Of a stretch of DNA of 64,000 nucleotides, positions 1-9,141 are shown in pieces. How positions within the stretch are numbered: the first letter of the stretch is position 1; each line of letters opens with the position of its first letter. Below the pieces are notes generated by a model. That model was not told where the DNA came from. It worked only from the letters and a program-made list of their open reading frames with translations, and ran no database searches. The stretch lies in contig NZ_JAFFZM010000001.1 of NCBI RefSeq assembly GCF_017676345.1, positions 620,001 through 684,000 of the forward strand. The letters are read 5' to 3'. Source of the DNA: Streptomyces smyrnaeus (GTDB lineage Bacteria; Actinomycetota; Actinomycetes; Streptomycetales; Streptomycetaceae). Made by a program: the position numbers and the translations under genes.

Positions 1-179
1 GGCCGGACACCGCGGCGCTTGTGCTGCACCGCGAGGAAGAACGAGACCAGCGAGGCCATCAGGCAGGCGATCAGCACGGCGGCGGTGCCCGCCGGGTCGT
101 CGCCGTAGAGCGCGTAGGGAATGGTGACGCAGGCGAAGAAGAGTGCGACGCCCGCGAAGAGGGTGGCTTCGAGCTTCAT
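1..179 (-). CDS. ctaF: Cytochrome c oxidase subunit IV, partial (3' end outside window)
   Basis: The first about 59 residues of a small membrane protein are visible, beginning [20 protein letters not shown], with two hydrophobic segments separated by [11 protein letters not shown]. This is the actinobacterial cytochrome aa3 oxidase subunit IV, normally about 130 residues, so the C-terminal half lies beyond base 1. The ATG (177-179) overlaps the ctaD stop codon (176-178) as ATGA, which implies translational coupling. It should assemble with the CtaD paralogue encoded just upstream in the membrane-bound terminal oxidase. The family call is firm from the N-terminal motif and position; the rest of the gene cannot be judged. 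Confidence 0.85.
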   Translation of the reverse strand, partial: MKLEATLFAGVALFFACVTIPYALYGDDPAGTAAVLIACLMASLVSFFLAVQHKRRGVR

Positions 180-1894
180 GAGGGCAGCCTCTTGGTCGGT
201 GTGTTCTTGGAGGCGGGATCCTGCAGGCCGGGCGTTGCGGAGGTGGGTGGTCCGGCGTCGGCGTCGGGGCGCACTCCTGGGCTCTCCGGGGCGTCCGGGG
301 CCACGATCGCCACGTCCTCCTGTGCCTCGGGGTGGTGCAGCCAGAAGGCCGGCGAGTCGGAGCGGATGTTGGGCAGTGCGACGAAGTTGTGCCGGGGCGG
401 CGGGCAGGAGGTGGCCCACTCCAGGGAGCGCCCGAAGCCCCAGGGGTCGTGCTCGGTGACCTTCTCGGCGTGCGTCGTCGTCCACCAGACGTTGTAGAGG
501 AAGACCAGGGTGGAGACGCCGAGGGTGAACGCGCCGATCGAGGAGACGGTGTTGAGCACGGTGAAGCCGTCGGCGGGCAGATAGTCGGCGTACCGGCGGG
601 GCATGCCCTCGGCTCCGAGCCAGTGCTGCACCAGAAACGTGACCTGGAAGCCGACGAGCGTCAGCCAGAAGTGCACCTTGCCCAGGCGTTCGCCCAGCAT
701 CCGCCCGGTCAGCTTCGGCCACCAGAAGTAGAAGCCGCCGAACATGGCGAAGACGACCGTGCCGAAGAGGACGTAGTGCAGATGCGCCACGATGAAGTAG
801 CTGTCGGTGGCGTGGAAGTCCAGCGGCGGGGAGGCGATCAGCACACCGCTGAGCCCGCCGAGGAGGAAGGTGACGAGGAATCCGATGGCCCACAGCATCG
901 GCGTCTCGAAACTGAGCGAGCCCTTCCACATGGTGCCGATCCAGTTGAAGAACTTCACCCCTGTCGGCACGGCGATCAGGAAGGACATCAGGGAGAAGAA
1001 CGGCAGCAGCACGGCCCCGGTGGCGAACATGTGGTGTGCCCACACCACGGCGGAGAGCATGGTGATGGTGGCCGTGGCGCCGACCAGCCCGATGTAGCCG
1101 AACAGCGGTTTGCGGCTGAAGACCGGCAGGATCTCGCTGACGATGCCGAAGAACGGCAGCGCGACGATGTAGACCTCCGGATGCCCGAAGAACCAGAACA
1201 GGTGCTGCCACAGGATCGCCCCGCCGTTGGACGGGTCGAAGATGTGGCTGCCGAACTTCCGGTCCGCCTCCAGCGCCAGCAGCGCCGCCGACAGCACGGG
1301 GAAGGCGAACAGCGCCAGGATCGAGGTGAACAGCACGTTCCAGGTGAACAGCGGCATCCGGAACATCGTCATCCCCGGGGCGCGCAGGCAGATGATGGTG
1401 GTGATGAAGTTGACCGCCCCGAGGATGGTGCTCAGTCCGGCCACGGACAGCCCCATGGTCCACAGGTCACCGCCGGTACTGGGGCTGTACTTCGGCCCGT
1501 TGAGCGGCGCGTAGGCGAACCAGCCGAAGTCCGCGGCGCCGTTGGGCGTCAGGAATCCGCCGATCACCATGAGGCCGCCGAACAGATAGACCCAGTAGGT
1601 GAAGGCGTTGAGCCGCGGGAAGGCCACATCGGGCGCACCGATCTGCAGCGGCATGATGGCGTTGGCGAACCCGGCGAACAGCGGCGTGGCGAACAGCAGC
1701 ATCATGATGGTGCCGTGCACCGTGAACAACTGGTTGTACTGCTCCTGGGAGACGACCTGCATCCCGGGGTGGGCCAGCTCGGCCCGCATCACCATGGCCA
1801 TCGCGCCCGCGGCGAGGAAGAAGCAGAAGGACGTGACGAGATACAGGTTGCCGATCACCTTGTGGTCGGTCGTCGTCAACCACCGCAGCACCAT
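176..1894 (-). CDS. ctaD: Cytochrome c oxidase subunit I (second-copy type)
   Basis: Predicted 572-residue, about 12-TM haem-copper oxidase subunit that reduces O2 and pumps protons in the cytoplasmic membrane. Visible signatures are FTVHGT (haem a His), [19 protein letters not shown] (CuB His cross-linked to Tyr), WAHHMFATG (CuB His pair) and the haem pair motif [10 protein letters not shown]. The ATG at 1894 ([12 protein letters not shown]) is chosen because GGAGG precedes it; upstream codons give Arg/Gly-rich sequence unlike the family. The primary Streptomyces locus normally carries ctaC, ctaD and qcr genes together; here the neighbours are ctaF and an FAD/Fe-S dehydrogenase, so this looks like the accessory second oxidase copy. 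That last point is inference. Confidence 0.95.
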   Translation of the reverse strand: MVLRWLTTTDHKVIGNLYLVTSFCFFLAAGAMAMVMRAELAHPGMQVVSQEQYNQLFTVHGTIMMLLFATPLFAGFANAIMPLQIGAPDVAFPRLNAFTYWVYLFGGLMVIGGFLTPNGAADFGWFAYAPLNGPKYSPSTGGDLWTMGLSVAGLSTILGAVNFITTIICLRAPGMTMFRMPLFTWNVLFTSILALFAFPVLSAALLALEADRKFGSHIFDPSNGGAILWQHLFWFFGHPEVYIVALPFFGIVSEILPVFSRKPLFGYIGLVGATATITMLSAVVWAHHMFATGAVLLPFFSLMSFLIAVPTGVKFFNWIGTMWKGSLSFETPMLWAIGFLVTFLLGGLSGVLIASPPLDFHATDSYFIVAHLHYVLFGTVVFAMFGGFYFWWPKLTGRMLGERLGKVHFWLTLVGFQVTFLVQHWLGAEGMPRRYADYLPADGFTVLNTVSSIGAFTLGVSTLVFLYNVWWTTTHAEKVTEHDPWGFGRSLEWATSCPPPRHNFVALPNIRSDSPAFWLHHPEAQEDVAIVAPDAPESPGVRPDADAGPPTSATPGLQDPASKNTPTKRLPS

Positions 1895-2145
1895 GCCGCC
1901 TCCGTGATTTGGCCGAACAGTGTGGCCGGCCCGTCGGCTCGTCCGCCGGGCCCTCGCCGTGGTCGCGCGTCGCCGTGCCGGGGGGAAGGTCACGGGGGCC
2001 GCGCCCCCGCCCCGGCAACCTGCGAGCACCGCGATCGGCGCGCTCGGCCGACCCGCCGGACGGGCTCAGGCTCAGGTAGGAGTAGCCCGCTCGCCGATAC
2101 CGAAACCGGATCGGCGCGAGATGAACACCGCTGCCTGTGAACCAC

Positions 2146-2175
2146 CCCGTGCGGGCGAGCGTGTGCCCGCACGGG
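2146..2175 (-). terminator. Intrinsic terminator downstream of the YdiJ-like gene
   Basis: Perfect 11-bp inverted repeat (2146-2156 and 2165-2175) with an 8-nt loop, 27 bases past the stop of the 2202-5375 gene. GC-rich hairpins without a long U tract are common terminators in Streptomyces. The rest of the 1895-2201 gap shows only the ctaD leader region and no gene. Confidence 0.6.
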
Positions 2176-2201
2176 ACCGGCCCGCCCGTCGCCCGTACGG
2201 G

Positions 2202-5200
2202 CTAGCGGCCCCGGGCGCCGCGCAGGGCGCGGCCCGCGGCGAACGCTGCCCCCGCGGCCACGGCGGCGGGTGCGGCCAGACGCGCGGCGCGGCGGGGCCA
2301 GGCCGGCGCGGGCTTCCGGGTCGGCTCGGTGGCACCGCTGGTGCCCTGGTAGGCGCGCTTGACCAGTTCGGCGAGGTGCACCGGTTCGCTCCCGACGCCG
2401 GCGGCGCCCAGCTGGGTCTTGCAGGAGAACCCGTTGGCCACCACTGTCGTGCCCGGGGCGGCGTCGCGGACGGCGGGCAGCAGCGCCTGTTCGCCGCAGT
2501 CCATGGAGATGCCGTACTTGCCCTGTTCGAAGCCCCAGGACCCGGCCAGTCCGCAGCAGCCGCCGGTCAGGTTCTCGGTGCGCAGACCGAGCTTGTCCAG
2601 CAGTTTCCGGTCGGCTTCCGTGCCGCCGGTGGCGCGCTGGTGGCAGTGGCCCCACAGCAGGGCGTCGCCCGCGCCGGTCCCGGCCAGCCGGGGTGGGGTG
2701 ATGCCGTAGGTGTCGAAGAACTCGGCGAAGTGCAGGGCGTTGGCCGCCAGCCGGCGGGCGTCGTTGTCGTGCGGGAGCAGCTTGGTCAGCTCGTCCTTGA
2801 AGACGGCCAGGCAGCTGGGTTCCATGCCGACGACGGGGGTGTCGGCGCGCAGGTGGGGGCGGAGCGTGTCCAGGACGTTGTGCAGATAGCGTTCGGCGGC
2901 GTCCAGGAAGCCGTAGTCGTACAGCGGGCGCCCGCAGCACACGTGCTGCTCGGGCATGACGACCGACCAGCCGGCTGCTTCGATCGCCTCGACGCAGGCG
3001 ACGCCGACGTCCGTGTCGAAGTAGTTGTTGAAGGTGTCGGGGAACAGCACGACCGGACGACCGCCGGGGTTGGCCGTGCCGCCGCGCTGCCGGAACCACT
3101 GCTGGAGCGTCATCGGGGCGAAGGTCGGCAGCGGCCTGCGCCGGTCGATGCCCGCGACGAGCTTGGCGATCCGGCCGAGCAGCGGGGCGTGGGTGACCAG
3201 GTTGGCGGCCTCCGGCAGCCGGGAGGCGAGGCGGGACGCCTGGTCGATGAAGCCGAAGGCGTAGGCGTACCGGGGACGCCACCTGCGGGCCGACTTGAAG
3301 TGGTGGTGCAGGAACTCGGCCTTGTAGGTGGGCATGTCCACGTTGACGGGGCAGTCGTTGGTGCAGCCCTTGCAGGCCAGACACAGATCGAGCGCGTCGT
3401 AGACCTCCTTGGACTGCCAGCCGTCCTCGACGGTCTCGCCGCGCAGCATCTCGTGCAGCAGCCGGGCCCTGCCGCGGGTGGTGTGCTTCTCCTCCCGGGT
3501 GACCTGGTAGCTGGGACACATGGTCTGTCCTTGGGACGCGTCGGGCACCCGGCAGGCGCCGATCCCCACACAGCGCAGGCTGGCGTGGGCGAAGTCGCCG
3601 TCGTCCTCGGTGTAGGCGAACTTGACCTCGGGCCTCGGCGGGTTGAAGTCGGGGCCCAGCCGCAGGTCCTCGTCCAGCCGGTAGGCGTCCACGACCTTGC
3701 CGGGATTCATCTTGGCCTCGGGGTCCCAGATCTGCTTGAACTCCCGCATGGCCTGGACGAGTTCGCTGCCGTACTGCCGCTCCAGCAGCTCACCGCGCTG
3801 CTGTCCGTCCCCGTGCTCGCCCGAGAGGGAGCCGCCGAAGGACGAGACGAGGTCGGCGGCCTCCTCCATGAACGCGCGGTAGTCGGCCATCCCCTCGGCG
3901 CTGAGCAGGTCGAAGCTGATCCGGGAGTGGATGCAGCCCTGTGCGAAGTGCCCGTACATGGCGCCGCGCAGCCCGTGCTTGTCGAGCAGTCCGCGCAGTG
4001 CCGTGACGTACTCGCCCAGCCGGGCCGGTGGCACCGCGGAGTCCTCCCAGCCGGGCCAGTGGTCGCCGTCGGGCGGGAAGGCGGTGGCGCCCAGCCCGCT
4101 CTCGCGGACCTTCCACAGGTTCTTGGCGGTCTCCTCGTCCTCGTCGCTGGTGGTGATGCGGTCGGCCGCGTAGCCCCGCTCGCCCGTCAGCCAGTCCCGG
4201 AAGCGGTGCGCCTGGGCGTGTGCTTCCTCCTTGGTGTCCGCGCCGAACTCGACGAGCAGCCAGGCGGCGCCGCCCTGCCTGGGCAGCTGTTCGAGGGAGG
4301 CGAGGTTCATGTGCTGGAGTTTCTGGTCCTCGATGAGCTGCTGGTCCAGGGCTTCCAGGCCGATCGGGCGGAACTGGTGGGCGCAGATGTTGGCGTCCTC
4401 GGCCGCGGCGGCGATCTGCTCGTACTCGACGACGACCAGCGTCCGCTGCAGCAGCGCGGGGGTGAGCTTGACCTGCGCCTGGAGGACGGTGGCGCAGGTG
4501 GACTCGGTACCGACCAGGGCGCGGGCGACGTTGAACCCGTTCTCGGGCAGCAGTTCGTCCAGGTTGTAGCCGGAGACGCGGCGGGGCATCTCGGCCACCG
4601 AGGGGAAGCCGGCCCTGATGGCGTCGGCGTACCGGTCGCGCAGGTCCCGCAGCTTGGCGTAGATCTCGCCCTTGGGTCCACCCGCGGCGATGATCGACTC
4701 CAGCTCCTCCTCCTCGTCGACGCCGACCCAGAAGCGGTCGCCGCCGTAGGTGACGATCTCCAGCGCCTCCACGTTGTCGGAGGTGCGCGGCCCCGGCCCG
4801 TACAGCTGGGACTGCACGGAGTGGGTGCCGCAGGAGTTGTTGCCGATGTTGCCGCCGAGCACACAGCGGGAGTGGGTGGAGGGGTCGGGGCCGAAGACGA
4901 GGTTCCAGGCGCCGGTGTGCCGGTTCAGCTCCTCGTTGATGACACCGGGCTCGACCGTGACATGCCGCTCCTCGGCGTCGACCGCACCGATACGGGTGAG
5001 GTGTTTGGAGTGGTCGATGACGACGGCGTAGTTGACGGTCTCCCCCGACAGGCTGGTGCCGCCGCCGCGGTTGAGGATGGGGGCGCCGTACTCGCGGCAG
5101 ATCCGGTGGGTGGCGACGACGTCCTCAAGGGTCTTCGGGATCACGACGCCGATCGGCACCTGGCGGAAGTTGGAGGCGTCGTGGGCGTAGAGCCCCTTGG

Positions 5201-5375
5201 CCGAGCTGTCGAAGCGGACCTCCCCCTCGATCGCCTTGCCCAGCGCCCTGGCCAGCTTCCCGACGGCGATCACCTGGCGGGCGCGGGGCGGCCCCGCCAC
5301 CGCGGGGTCGGTCTTCGCGGGGACCTCTTCGGTACGTGAGGTGCGGGGGCGGGTGCGGTCGGGCGTCGTGGCCAT
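2202..5375 (-). CDS. YdiJ-like FAD-binding and 4Fe-4S 2-hydroxyacid dehydrogenase
   Basis: A 1057-residue fusion of a GlcD/VAO-type flavin oxidase and a GlcF-type iron-sulfur subunit, the architecture of E. coli YdiJ and some D-lactate dehydrogenases. The N-terminal half carries the FAD loop PILNRGGGTSLSGE near residues 98-111 and GNIGNNSCGTHS. The second half has a CxGIGxCR...MCPS pair, a ferredoxin cluster CLACKGCTNDCPVN near residue 665, and two CCG-type motifs (HVCCGRPLYD and GGCCGLAGSWGFEQGKY). It ends in an Ala-rich hydrophobic tail that could aid membrane association. The likely reaction is oxidation of D-2-hydroxyglutarate or D-lactate with electrons passed to quinone; substrate is not resolvable from sequence. 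ATG at 5375 is chosen because the family homology begins about 50 residues later and upstream sequence overlaps the next gene. Confidence 0.9.
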   Translation of the reverse strand: MATTPDRTRPRTSRTEEVPAKTDPAVAGPPRARQVIAVGKLARALGKAIEGEVRFDSSAKGLYAHDASNFRQVPIGVVIPKTLEDVVATHRICREYGAPILNRGGGTSLSGETVNYAVVIDHSKHLTRIGAVDAEERHVTVEPGVINEELNRHTGAWNLVFGPDPSTHSRCVLGGNIGNNSCGTHSVQSQLYGPGPRTSDNVEALEIVTYGGDRFWVGVDEEEELESIIAAGGPKGEIYAKLRDLRDRYADAIRAGFPSVAEMPRRVSGYNLDELLPENGFNVARALVGTESTCATVLQAQVKLTPALLQRTLVVVEYEQIAAAAEDANICAHQFRPIGLEALDQQLIEDQKLQHMNLASLEQLPRQGGAAWLLVEFGADTKEEAHAQAHRFRDWLTGERGYAADRITTSDEDEETAKNLWKVRESGLGATAFPPDGDHWPGWEDSAVPPARLGEYVTALRGLLDKHGLRGAMYGHFAQGCIHSRISFDLLSAEGMADYRAFMEEAADLVSSFGGSLSGEHGDGQQRGELLERQYGSELVQAMREFKQIWDPEAKMNPGKVVDAYRLDEDLRLGPDFNPPRPEVKFAYTEDDGDFAHASLRCVGIGACRVPDASQGQTMCPSYQVTREEKHTTRGRARLLHEMLRGETVEDGWQSKEVYDALDLCLACKGCTNDCPVNVDMPTYKAEFLHHHFKSARRWRPRYAYAFGFIDQASRLASRLPEAANLVTHAPLLGRIAKLVAGIDRRRPLPTFAPMTLQQWFRQRGGTANPGGRPVVLFPDTFNNYFDTDVGVACVEAIEAAGWSVVMPEQHVCCGRPLYDYGFLDAAERYLHNVLDTLRPHLRADTPVVGMEPSCLAVFKDELTKLLPHDNDARRLAANALHFAEFFDTYGITPPRLAGTGAGDALLWGHCHQRATGGTEADRKLLDKLGLRTENLTGGCCGLAGSWGFEQGKYGISMDCGEQALLPAVRDAAPGTTVVANGFSCKTQLGAAGVGSEPVHLAELVKRAYQGTSGATEPTRKPAPAWPRRAARLAAPAAVAAGAAFAAGRALRGARGR

Positions 5376-5442
5376 AGCGGGTCGCCTTCGGTCGTGTGCG
5401 GTCGGTCCCTTCGTGCGGGCGTTCGCCCGGTGGCGGTGATGC

Positions 5443-6600
5443 TCAGCCGGGCCGACGGCCGCGGACCCGGTACGGCTCGGCGTCCGCCCACCGCATCTCC
5501 AGGCCGAGCCCCGGCCGGTCCCGCGCCGGGTGCAGCGCCCCGTCGACCGGCCGCCGCACTCCGTCGAAGAGCAGTTCCTCGACCCGCACGTGGTCGTGGA
5601 AGTACTCCAGATGGCGCAGCCGCTCCACGGCGCAGAAGGCGTGGGCCGAGACGGCGGGTGCGCAGTGCGCCGACAGGTCCACACGGTGCGCCGCGGTCAG
5701 TCCCGCGACCTGGAGCAGCCCGGTGATACCGCCGCAGCGCGTCACGTCCGCCTGCAGACAGTCCACGGCTCCCGCGTCCAGCAGTGCGGTGAAATCGCCC
5801 AGGACGAATCCGTACTCCCCCGCCGCGATCTCCAGCCGCCCCGGGCCCTGGTCGCGCAGCAGACGAAGGCCCGGGGTGTCCTCGGAACTGACCGGCTCCT
5901 CCAGCCACCGCACGTCCCACTCCTCGGCCAGCCGCCGCGCCCAGTAGAGGGCTTCCTTGCGGGTCAGCGCCCCGTTGGCGTCGGCGTACAGCTCCACGTC
6001 GGGGCCGATGGCCTCGCGCGCCGCCGCCAGCCGGGCCGGGTCCTGCTCGGGGTGGCGGGAGGTCTTCAGCTTGACCCGGGGGATGCCCTGCTGCACCCAG
6101 CCGGAGAGCTGTTCTGCGAGCCGGCCCAGGGGATAGTTGGTGAAGCCGCCGCTGCCGTAGACGGGCACCTGGTCGTGCAGGGCGGGCAGCAGCTGGTGGA
6201 GCGGCAGCCCCAGCAGCCGCGCCTTGAGGTCCCACAGCGCGATGTCGACGGCGGAGACGGCCATGGCGCCGAGCCCGGGCCGGCCCGCGTTGCGTACGGC
6301 GGCGAACATCCGGTGCCACTGGGCCGCGGGCGCGAAGACGTCGCCGCCGCGAACGACGGAGGCGAGCTGGGAGTGGATGAACCCGGCGATCGAGTCGTCG
6401 CCGTAGGTGTAGCCCAATCCGGTGAACGGTCCGGCGTGTGCCTCCACGACGACGGCGGTGGTGGCCTCCCAGCGCAGGGTGCCGTCCTCCTCCGCGCCGT
6501 CGGGGCCGTCGGTGGGCACCCGGAAGGCGTGGAGGGTCAGGTCGTCGACGGTCACCCGGCCCGACCCGGCCACCTGCCGCGCTGCACCTTCGGTGGTCAC
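5443..6600 (-). CDS. Enolase-superfamily (mandelate racemase/muconate lactonizing type) enzyme
   Basis: About 385 residues with a two-domain enolase-superfamily pattern: an N-terminal capping domain with GLGYTYGDDS and an (alpha/beta)7 barrel. Candidate active-site elements are VKLKTSRHPE (KxK catalytic lysines), ELYADANGAL (metal Asp), WLEEPVSSED (metal Glu), EIAAGEYGF (metal Glu) and a late His in LSAHCAPA. Reaction is probably dehydration or racemisation of a sugar acid or hydroxy acid. Two starts are possible: GTG at 6600, preceded by GGAAGGGG at good spacing (chosen), or GTG at 6639 lying beside the 6641-6662 palindrome. It is co-directional with the YdiJ-like gene 67 bases downstream, consistent with a hydroxyacid catabolic operon. 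Confidence 0.85.
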   Translation of the reverse strand: MTTEGAARQVAGSGRVTVDDLTLHAFRVPTDGPDGAEEDGTLRWEATTAVVVEAHAGPFTGLGYTYGDDSIAGFIHSQLASVVRGGDVFAPAAQWHRMFAAVRNAGRPGLGAMAVSAVDIALWDLKARLLGLPLHQLLPALHDQVPVYGSGGFTNYPLGRLAEQLSGWVQQGIPRVKLKTSRHPEQDPARLAAAREAIGPDVELYADANGALTRKEALYWARRLAEEWDVRWLEEPVSSEDTPGLRLLRDQGPGRLEIAAGEYGFVLGDFTALLDAGAVDCLQADVTRCGGITGLLQVAGLTAAHRVDLSAHCAPAVSAHAFCAVERLRHLEYFHDHVRVEELLFDGVRRPVDGALHPARDRPGLGLEMRWADAEPYRVRGRRPG

Positions 6601-6640
6601 CCTGTGCCGTCCCCTTCCGCTGTCGGCGTCCTCCTCCACC

Positions 6641-6662
6641 CCGCGCGGCCCGGGCCGCGCGG
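6641..6662. promoter_or_regulatory. Perfect 22-bp GC palindrome in divergent intergenic region
   Basis: A perfect self-complementary 22-bp GC-only sequence between the leftward enolase-type gene and the rightward TPP enzyme gene. It may be an operator or a hairpin in the leader of the leftward mRNA. No regulator gene is adjacent, so the function is inferred from position only. Confidence 0.4.
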
Positions 6663-6789
6663 GTCATGGGTACCTCGTCGGCGGCCCGTGAAACGGCACC
6701 GGTGGCTGAGCAGCGACTTGTTTGCGGCCCTGCGCAGCGTGGGACCCGGCTGCGGACCGTCGCGTCGACCATGTGAATGGGGAGTACCA

Positions 6790-8595
6790 ATGGCGCAGCA
6801 AGTAGCCGACTACGTTCTTCAGCGCCTCCGCGAGTGGGGTGTGCACCGGGTCTACGGGTACCCCGGCGACGGCATCAACGGCATGCTGGGCGCCTTCGAC
6901 CGCGCCAAGGGGGATCCGGAGTTCATCCAGACCCGGCACGAGGAGATGGCGGCGTTCATGGCGTGCGGGCACGCCAAGTTCACCGGCGAGGTCGGAGTCT
7001 GCGCCGCCACGTCCGGGCCGGGCGCGATCCACCTGCTCAACGGGCTCTACGACGCCAAGCTGGACCACCAGCCGGTGGTGGCGGTCGTCGGGCAGCAGAA
7101 GCGGCTCGCCCAGGGCACCCACTACCAGCAGGAAGTCGGGCTCGAACAGCTCTTCTCCGACGTGTCGGAGTTCTGCCAGATCGTGATGCACCCGGGCCAG
7201 ATGCGGCATGTCCTGGACCGCGCGTTCAAGACGGCGCTGACGACCCGTTCCGTCGCCACGGTCATCATTCCCGAGGACATCCAGGAGTCGGAGGCCCAGC
7301 CGTCGCCGCCCAAGACCCACGGCTCGGTCTACTCCAGCGTCGGCTGGAGCCAGCCGCGGGTGCTGCCCAACAAGGAGGAGCTGCGCAAGGCCGCCGACAT
7401 CCTCAACGAGGGCCGAAAGGTCGCCATCCTCATCGGCCAGGGCGCCGCCAACGCCGAGGCCGAGGTCGTGGAGGTCGCCGAGCTGCTGGGCGCCGGGGTC
7501 GCCAAGGCGCTGCTGGGCCGCGAGGTGGTCCCGGACGATCTGCCGTTCGTGACCGGCCCGATCGGGCTGCTGGGCAGCAAGGCGAGTGACGACATGATCA
7601 TGAACTGCGACACCCTGTTCATGATCGGCAGCAGTTTCCCGTATGCGGAGTGGCTGCCGGACGAGGGCCAGTGCAAGGGCGTCGAGATCGACATCGACGG
7701 CCGCATGATCGGCATCCGCTATCCCATGGACGCGCACCTGGTCGGCGACTCCAAGGAGACGCTCCGGGAGCTGATCCCGCTGCTGCAGCGCAAGGAGGAC
7801 CGCTCCTGGCGCGAGCAGATCGAGGAGAACATCCGCACCTGGAACACGGTGCTGGAGAAGCGGGCCGCGCAGACCTTCGACGGCAAGATCAACCCGCAGG
7901 CCGTAGCCCACCAGGTCTCCTCGATGCTGCCGGACGGCGCCATCCTCACCGCGGACTCGGGTTCGGCCACCAACTGGTGGGCGCGCCACATCAAGCTCCG
8001 CAAGGGCATGCAGGCCTCCCTTTCCGGCACCCTGGCCACCATGGGCCCGGGGGTCCCGTACGCCATCGCGGCGCGCTTCGCCTATCCGGACCGGCCGGTG
8101 ATCGCCTTCGTCGGAGACGGTGCCTTCCAGATGAACGGCATGAACGAGATGATCACCGTCAAGCGGTACGCGGAACGGATGGCGGGCTCGCCGCCGCTGA
8201 TCTTCTGCGTCCTCAACAACCAGGACCTCAACCAGGTCACCTGGGAGCAGCGCGCCATGGGCGGGGACCCCAAGTACGAAGGCTCCCAGTATCTGCCGGA
8301 CTTCCCGTACGCCGAGTACGCCGAACTCGCGGGGCTGCGCGGCATCCGCTGCGACGACCCGAAGAAGGTCACCTCCTCCTGGGAGGAGGCGCTGGCCGCC
8401 GACCGTCCGGTCGTCCTGGAGTTCGTGGTGGACAACGAGATCGCGCCGATCCCGCCGCACATCATGAAGGAACAGGGCAAGAAGGCCGCCAAGGCGGCAG
8501 TTCGCGATCCCGAACGTACCGGGATCGCCACCCGGGGCTTCCGGCAGAAGCTGACAGAGGTCTACGAGAACCTGCCGGGCCGCAAGCACGACTGA
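6790..8595 (+). CDS. Thiamine-diphosphate enzyme, pyruvate oxidase/dehydrogenase (quinone)-like
   Basis: 601 residues with the three-domain architecture of pyruvate oxidase/acetolactate synthase. The N-terminal PYR domain includes YGYPGDGINGML and the activating Glu in QTRHEEMAAFMACGHAKF; the central domain contains an FAD/Rossmann-like section; the C-terminal PP domain has GDGAFQMNGMNEM with the partner Asn pair in CVLNNQDLNQVTWE. The length and motifs fit PoxB-type quinone-linked enzymes better than amino-acid biosynthetic AHAS. Start ATG at 6790 follows GGGGAG at proper spacing; a larger upstream extension is antisense to the enolase-type gene. It could feed electrons to the membrane quinone pool used by the nearby oxidase genes, which is inference. 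Confidence 0.88.
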   Translation: MAQQVADYVLQRLREWGVHRVYGYPGDGINGMLGAFDRAKGDPEFIQTRHEEMAAFMACGHAKFTGEVGVCAATSGPGAIHLLNGLYDAKLDHQPVVAVVGQQKRLAQGTHYQQEVGLEQLFSDVSEFCQIVMHPGQMRHVLDRAFKTALTTRSVATVIIPEDIQESEAQPSPPKTHGSVYSSVGWSQPRVLPNKEELRKAADILNEGRKVAILIGQGAANAEAEVVEVAELLGAGVAKALLGREVVPDDLPFVTGPIGLLGSKASDDMIMNCDTLFMIGSSFPYAEWLPDEGQCKGVEIDIDGRMIGIRYPMDAHLVGDSKETLRELIPLLQRKEDRSWREQIEENIRTWNTVLEKRAAQTFDGKINPQAVAHQVSSMLPDGAILTADSGSATNWWARHIKLRKGMQASLSGTLATMGPGVPYAIAARFAYPDRPVIAFVGDGAFQMNGMNEMITVKRYAERMAGSPPLIFCVLNNQDLNQVTWEQRAMGGDPKYEGSQYLPDFPYAEYAELAGLRGIRCDDPKKVTSSWEEALAADRPVVLEFVVDNEIAPIPPHIMKEQGKKAAKAAVRDPERTGIATRGFRQKLTEVYENLPGRKHD

Positions 8596-8655
8596 GATGC
8601 AGCAAACGTGCAAACTCAACTGGGGCTCGTAGCCGCCCGGTTGTGGCGGGCACGA

Positions 8656-8682
8656 TCCGGGGGCTGGAAGTGGGCCCCCGGA
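8656..8682 (+). terminator. Hairpin terminator after the TPP enzyme gene
   Basis: 9-bp perfect stem (8656-8664 with 8674-8682) and a 9-nt loop, about 60 bases after the stop codon at 8595 and before the next promoter. Confidence 0.5.
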
Positions 8683-8741
8683 CCTTCGCCAATTCAGCCG
8701 TCTGACTGACGGGTCGTCGTCGCCTCGCTACCGTGAACGCC

Positions 8742-9098
8742 ATGGACGACAGGGACGCCGACCCCGCCGACACCTGGCCGCTCCCTCCCGTGTGGATGTG
8801 GGGGTGCGAGAAGTGCATCGAGCTGTACAAGGCGATGAAGCACGCCTGCGAGGTGACCAACGCCGCTCGTGAGGAGTACGGGCCGGCGTTCGACTGCGAC
8901 CCGTTCGACACGGTTCTCACCAGCCAGATCCGCCTCGCCGAGCACCTGGCCACCCAGCACACCGAAGAGGTCCCCGACAAGGACCCGGCGTGTGCCAAGT
9001 GCATCTCCCCGGAGATGGTCCATCTCCCCGAGCGTTTCGTCCTGGAGCACCGGGCCCGCCATCTGTTCGCCCCACCCAGCATCGTCGATCTGCTGTGA
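8742..9098 (+). CDS. Small conserved cysteine-pair protein, unknown function
   Basis: 118 residues, starting MDDRDADPADTW, with two CxxC pairs (WGCEKC and PACAKC), several His residues and a helical middle, suggesting a small zinc-binding or redox protein. No signal peptide or membrane segment. A -10-like TACCGT (8729-8734) ends 7 bases before the ATG, with TGACGG 16 bases further upstream, so the mRNA is probably leaderless; an in-frame GTG at 8733 would fall inside the -10. I do not recognise the family. It converges on the SAM methyltransferase gene. Confidence 0.65.
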   Translation: MDDRDADPADTWPLPPVWMWGCEKCIELYKAMKHACEVTNAAREEYGPAFDCDPFDTVLTSQIRLAEHLATQHTEEVPDKDPACAKCISPEMVHLPERFVLEHRARHLFAPPSIVDLL

Positions 9099-9141
9099 GG
9101 CGGCGTCACCACCGCGGCGGGCCCCGGCTCGCGGCCGACCG

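Noticed and set aside
332..2140. 602-codon rightward frame opposite ctaD
   Set aside because: Antisense shadow of ctaD; product is His/Arg/Gly-rich without family motifs.
1920..5339. 1139-codon rightward reading frame opposite the YdiJ-like gene
   Set aside because: It is the GC-rich complement of a clearly conserved flavin/Fe-S gene; its product is low-complexity Gly/Val/Asp sequence with no domain.
2202..5684. Longer start for the YdiJ-like protein reaching 5684
   Set aside because: The extra 103 codons overlap the enolase-type gene and give Arg/Thr-rich sequence unlike the family.
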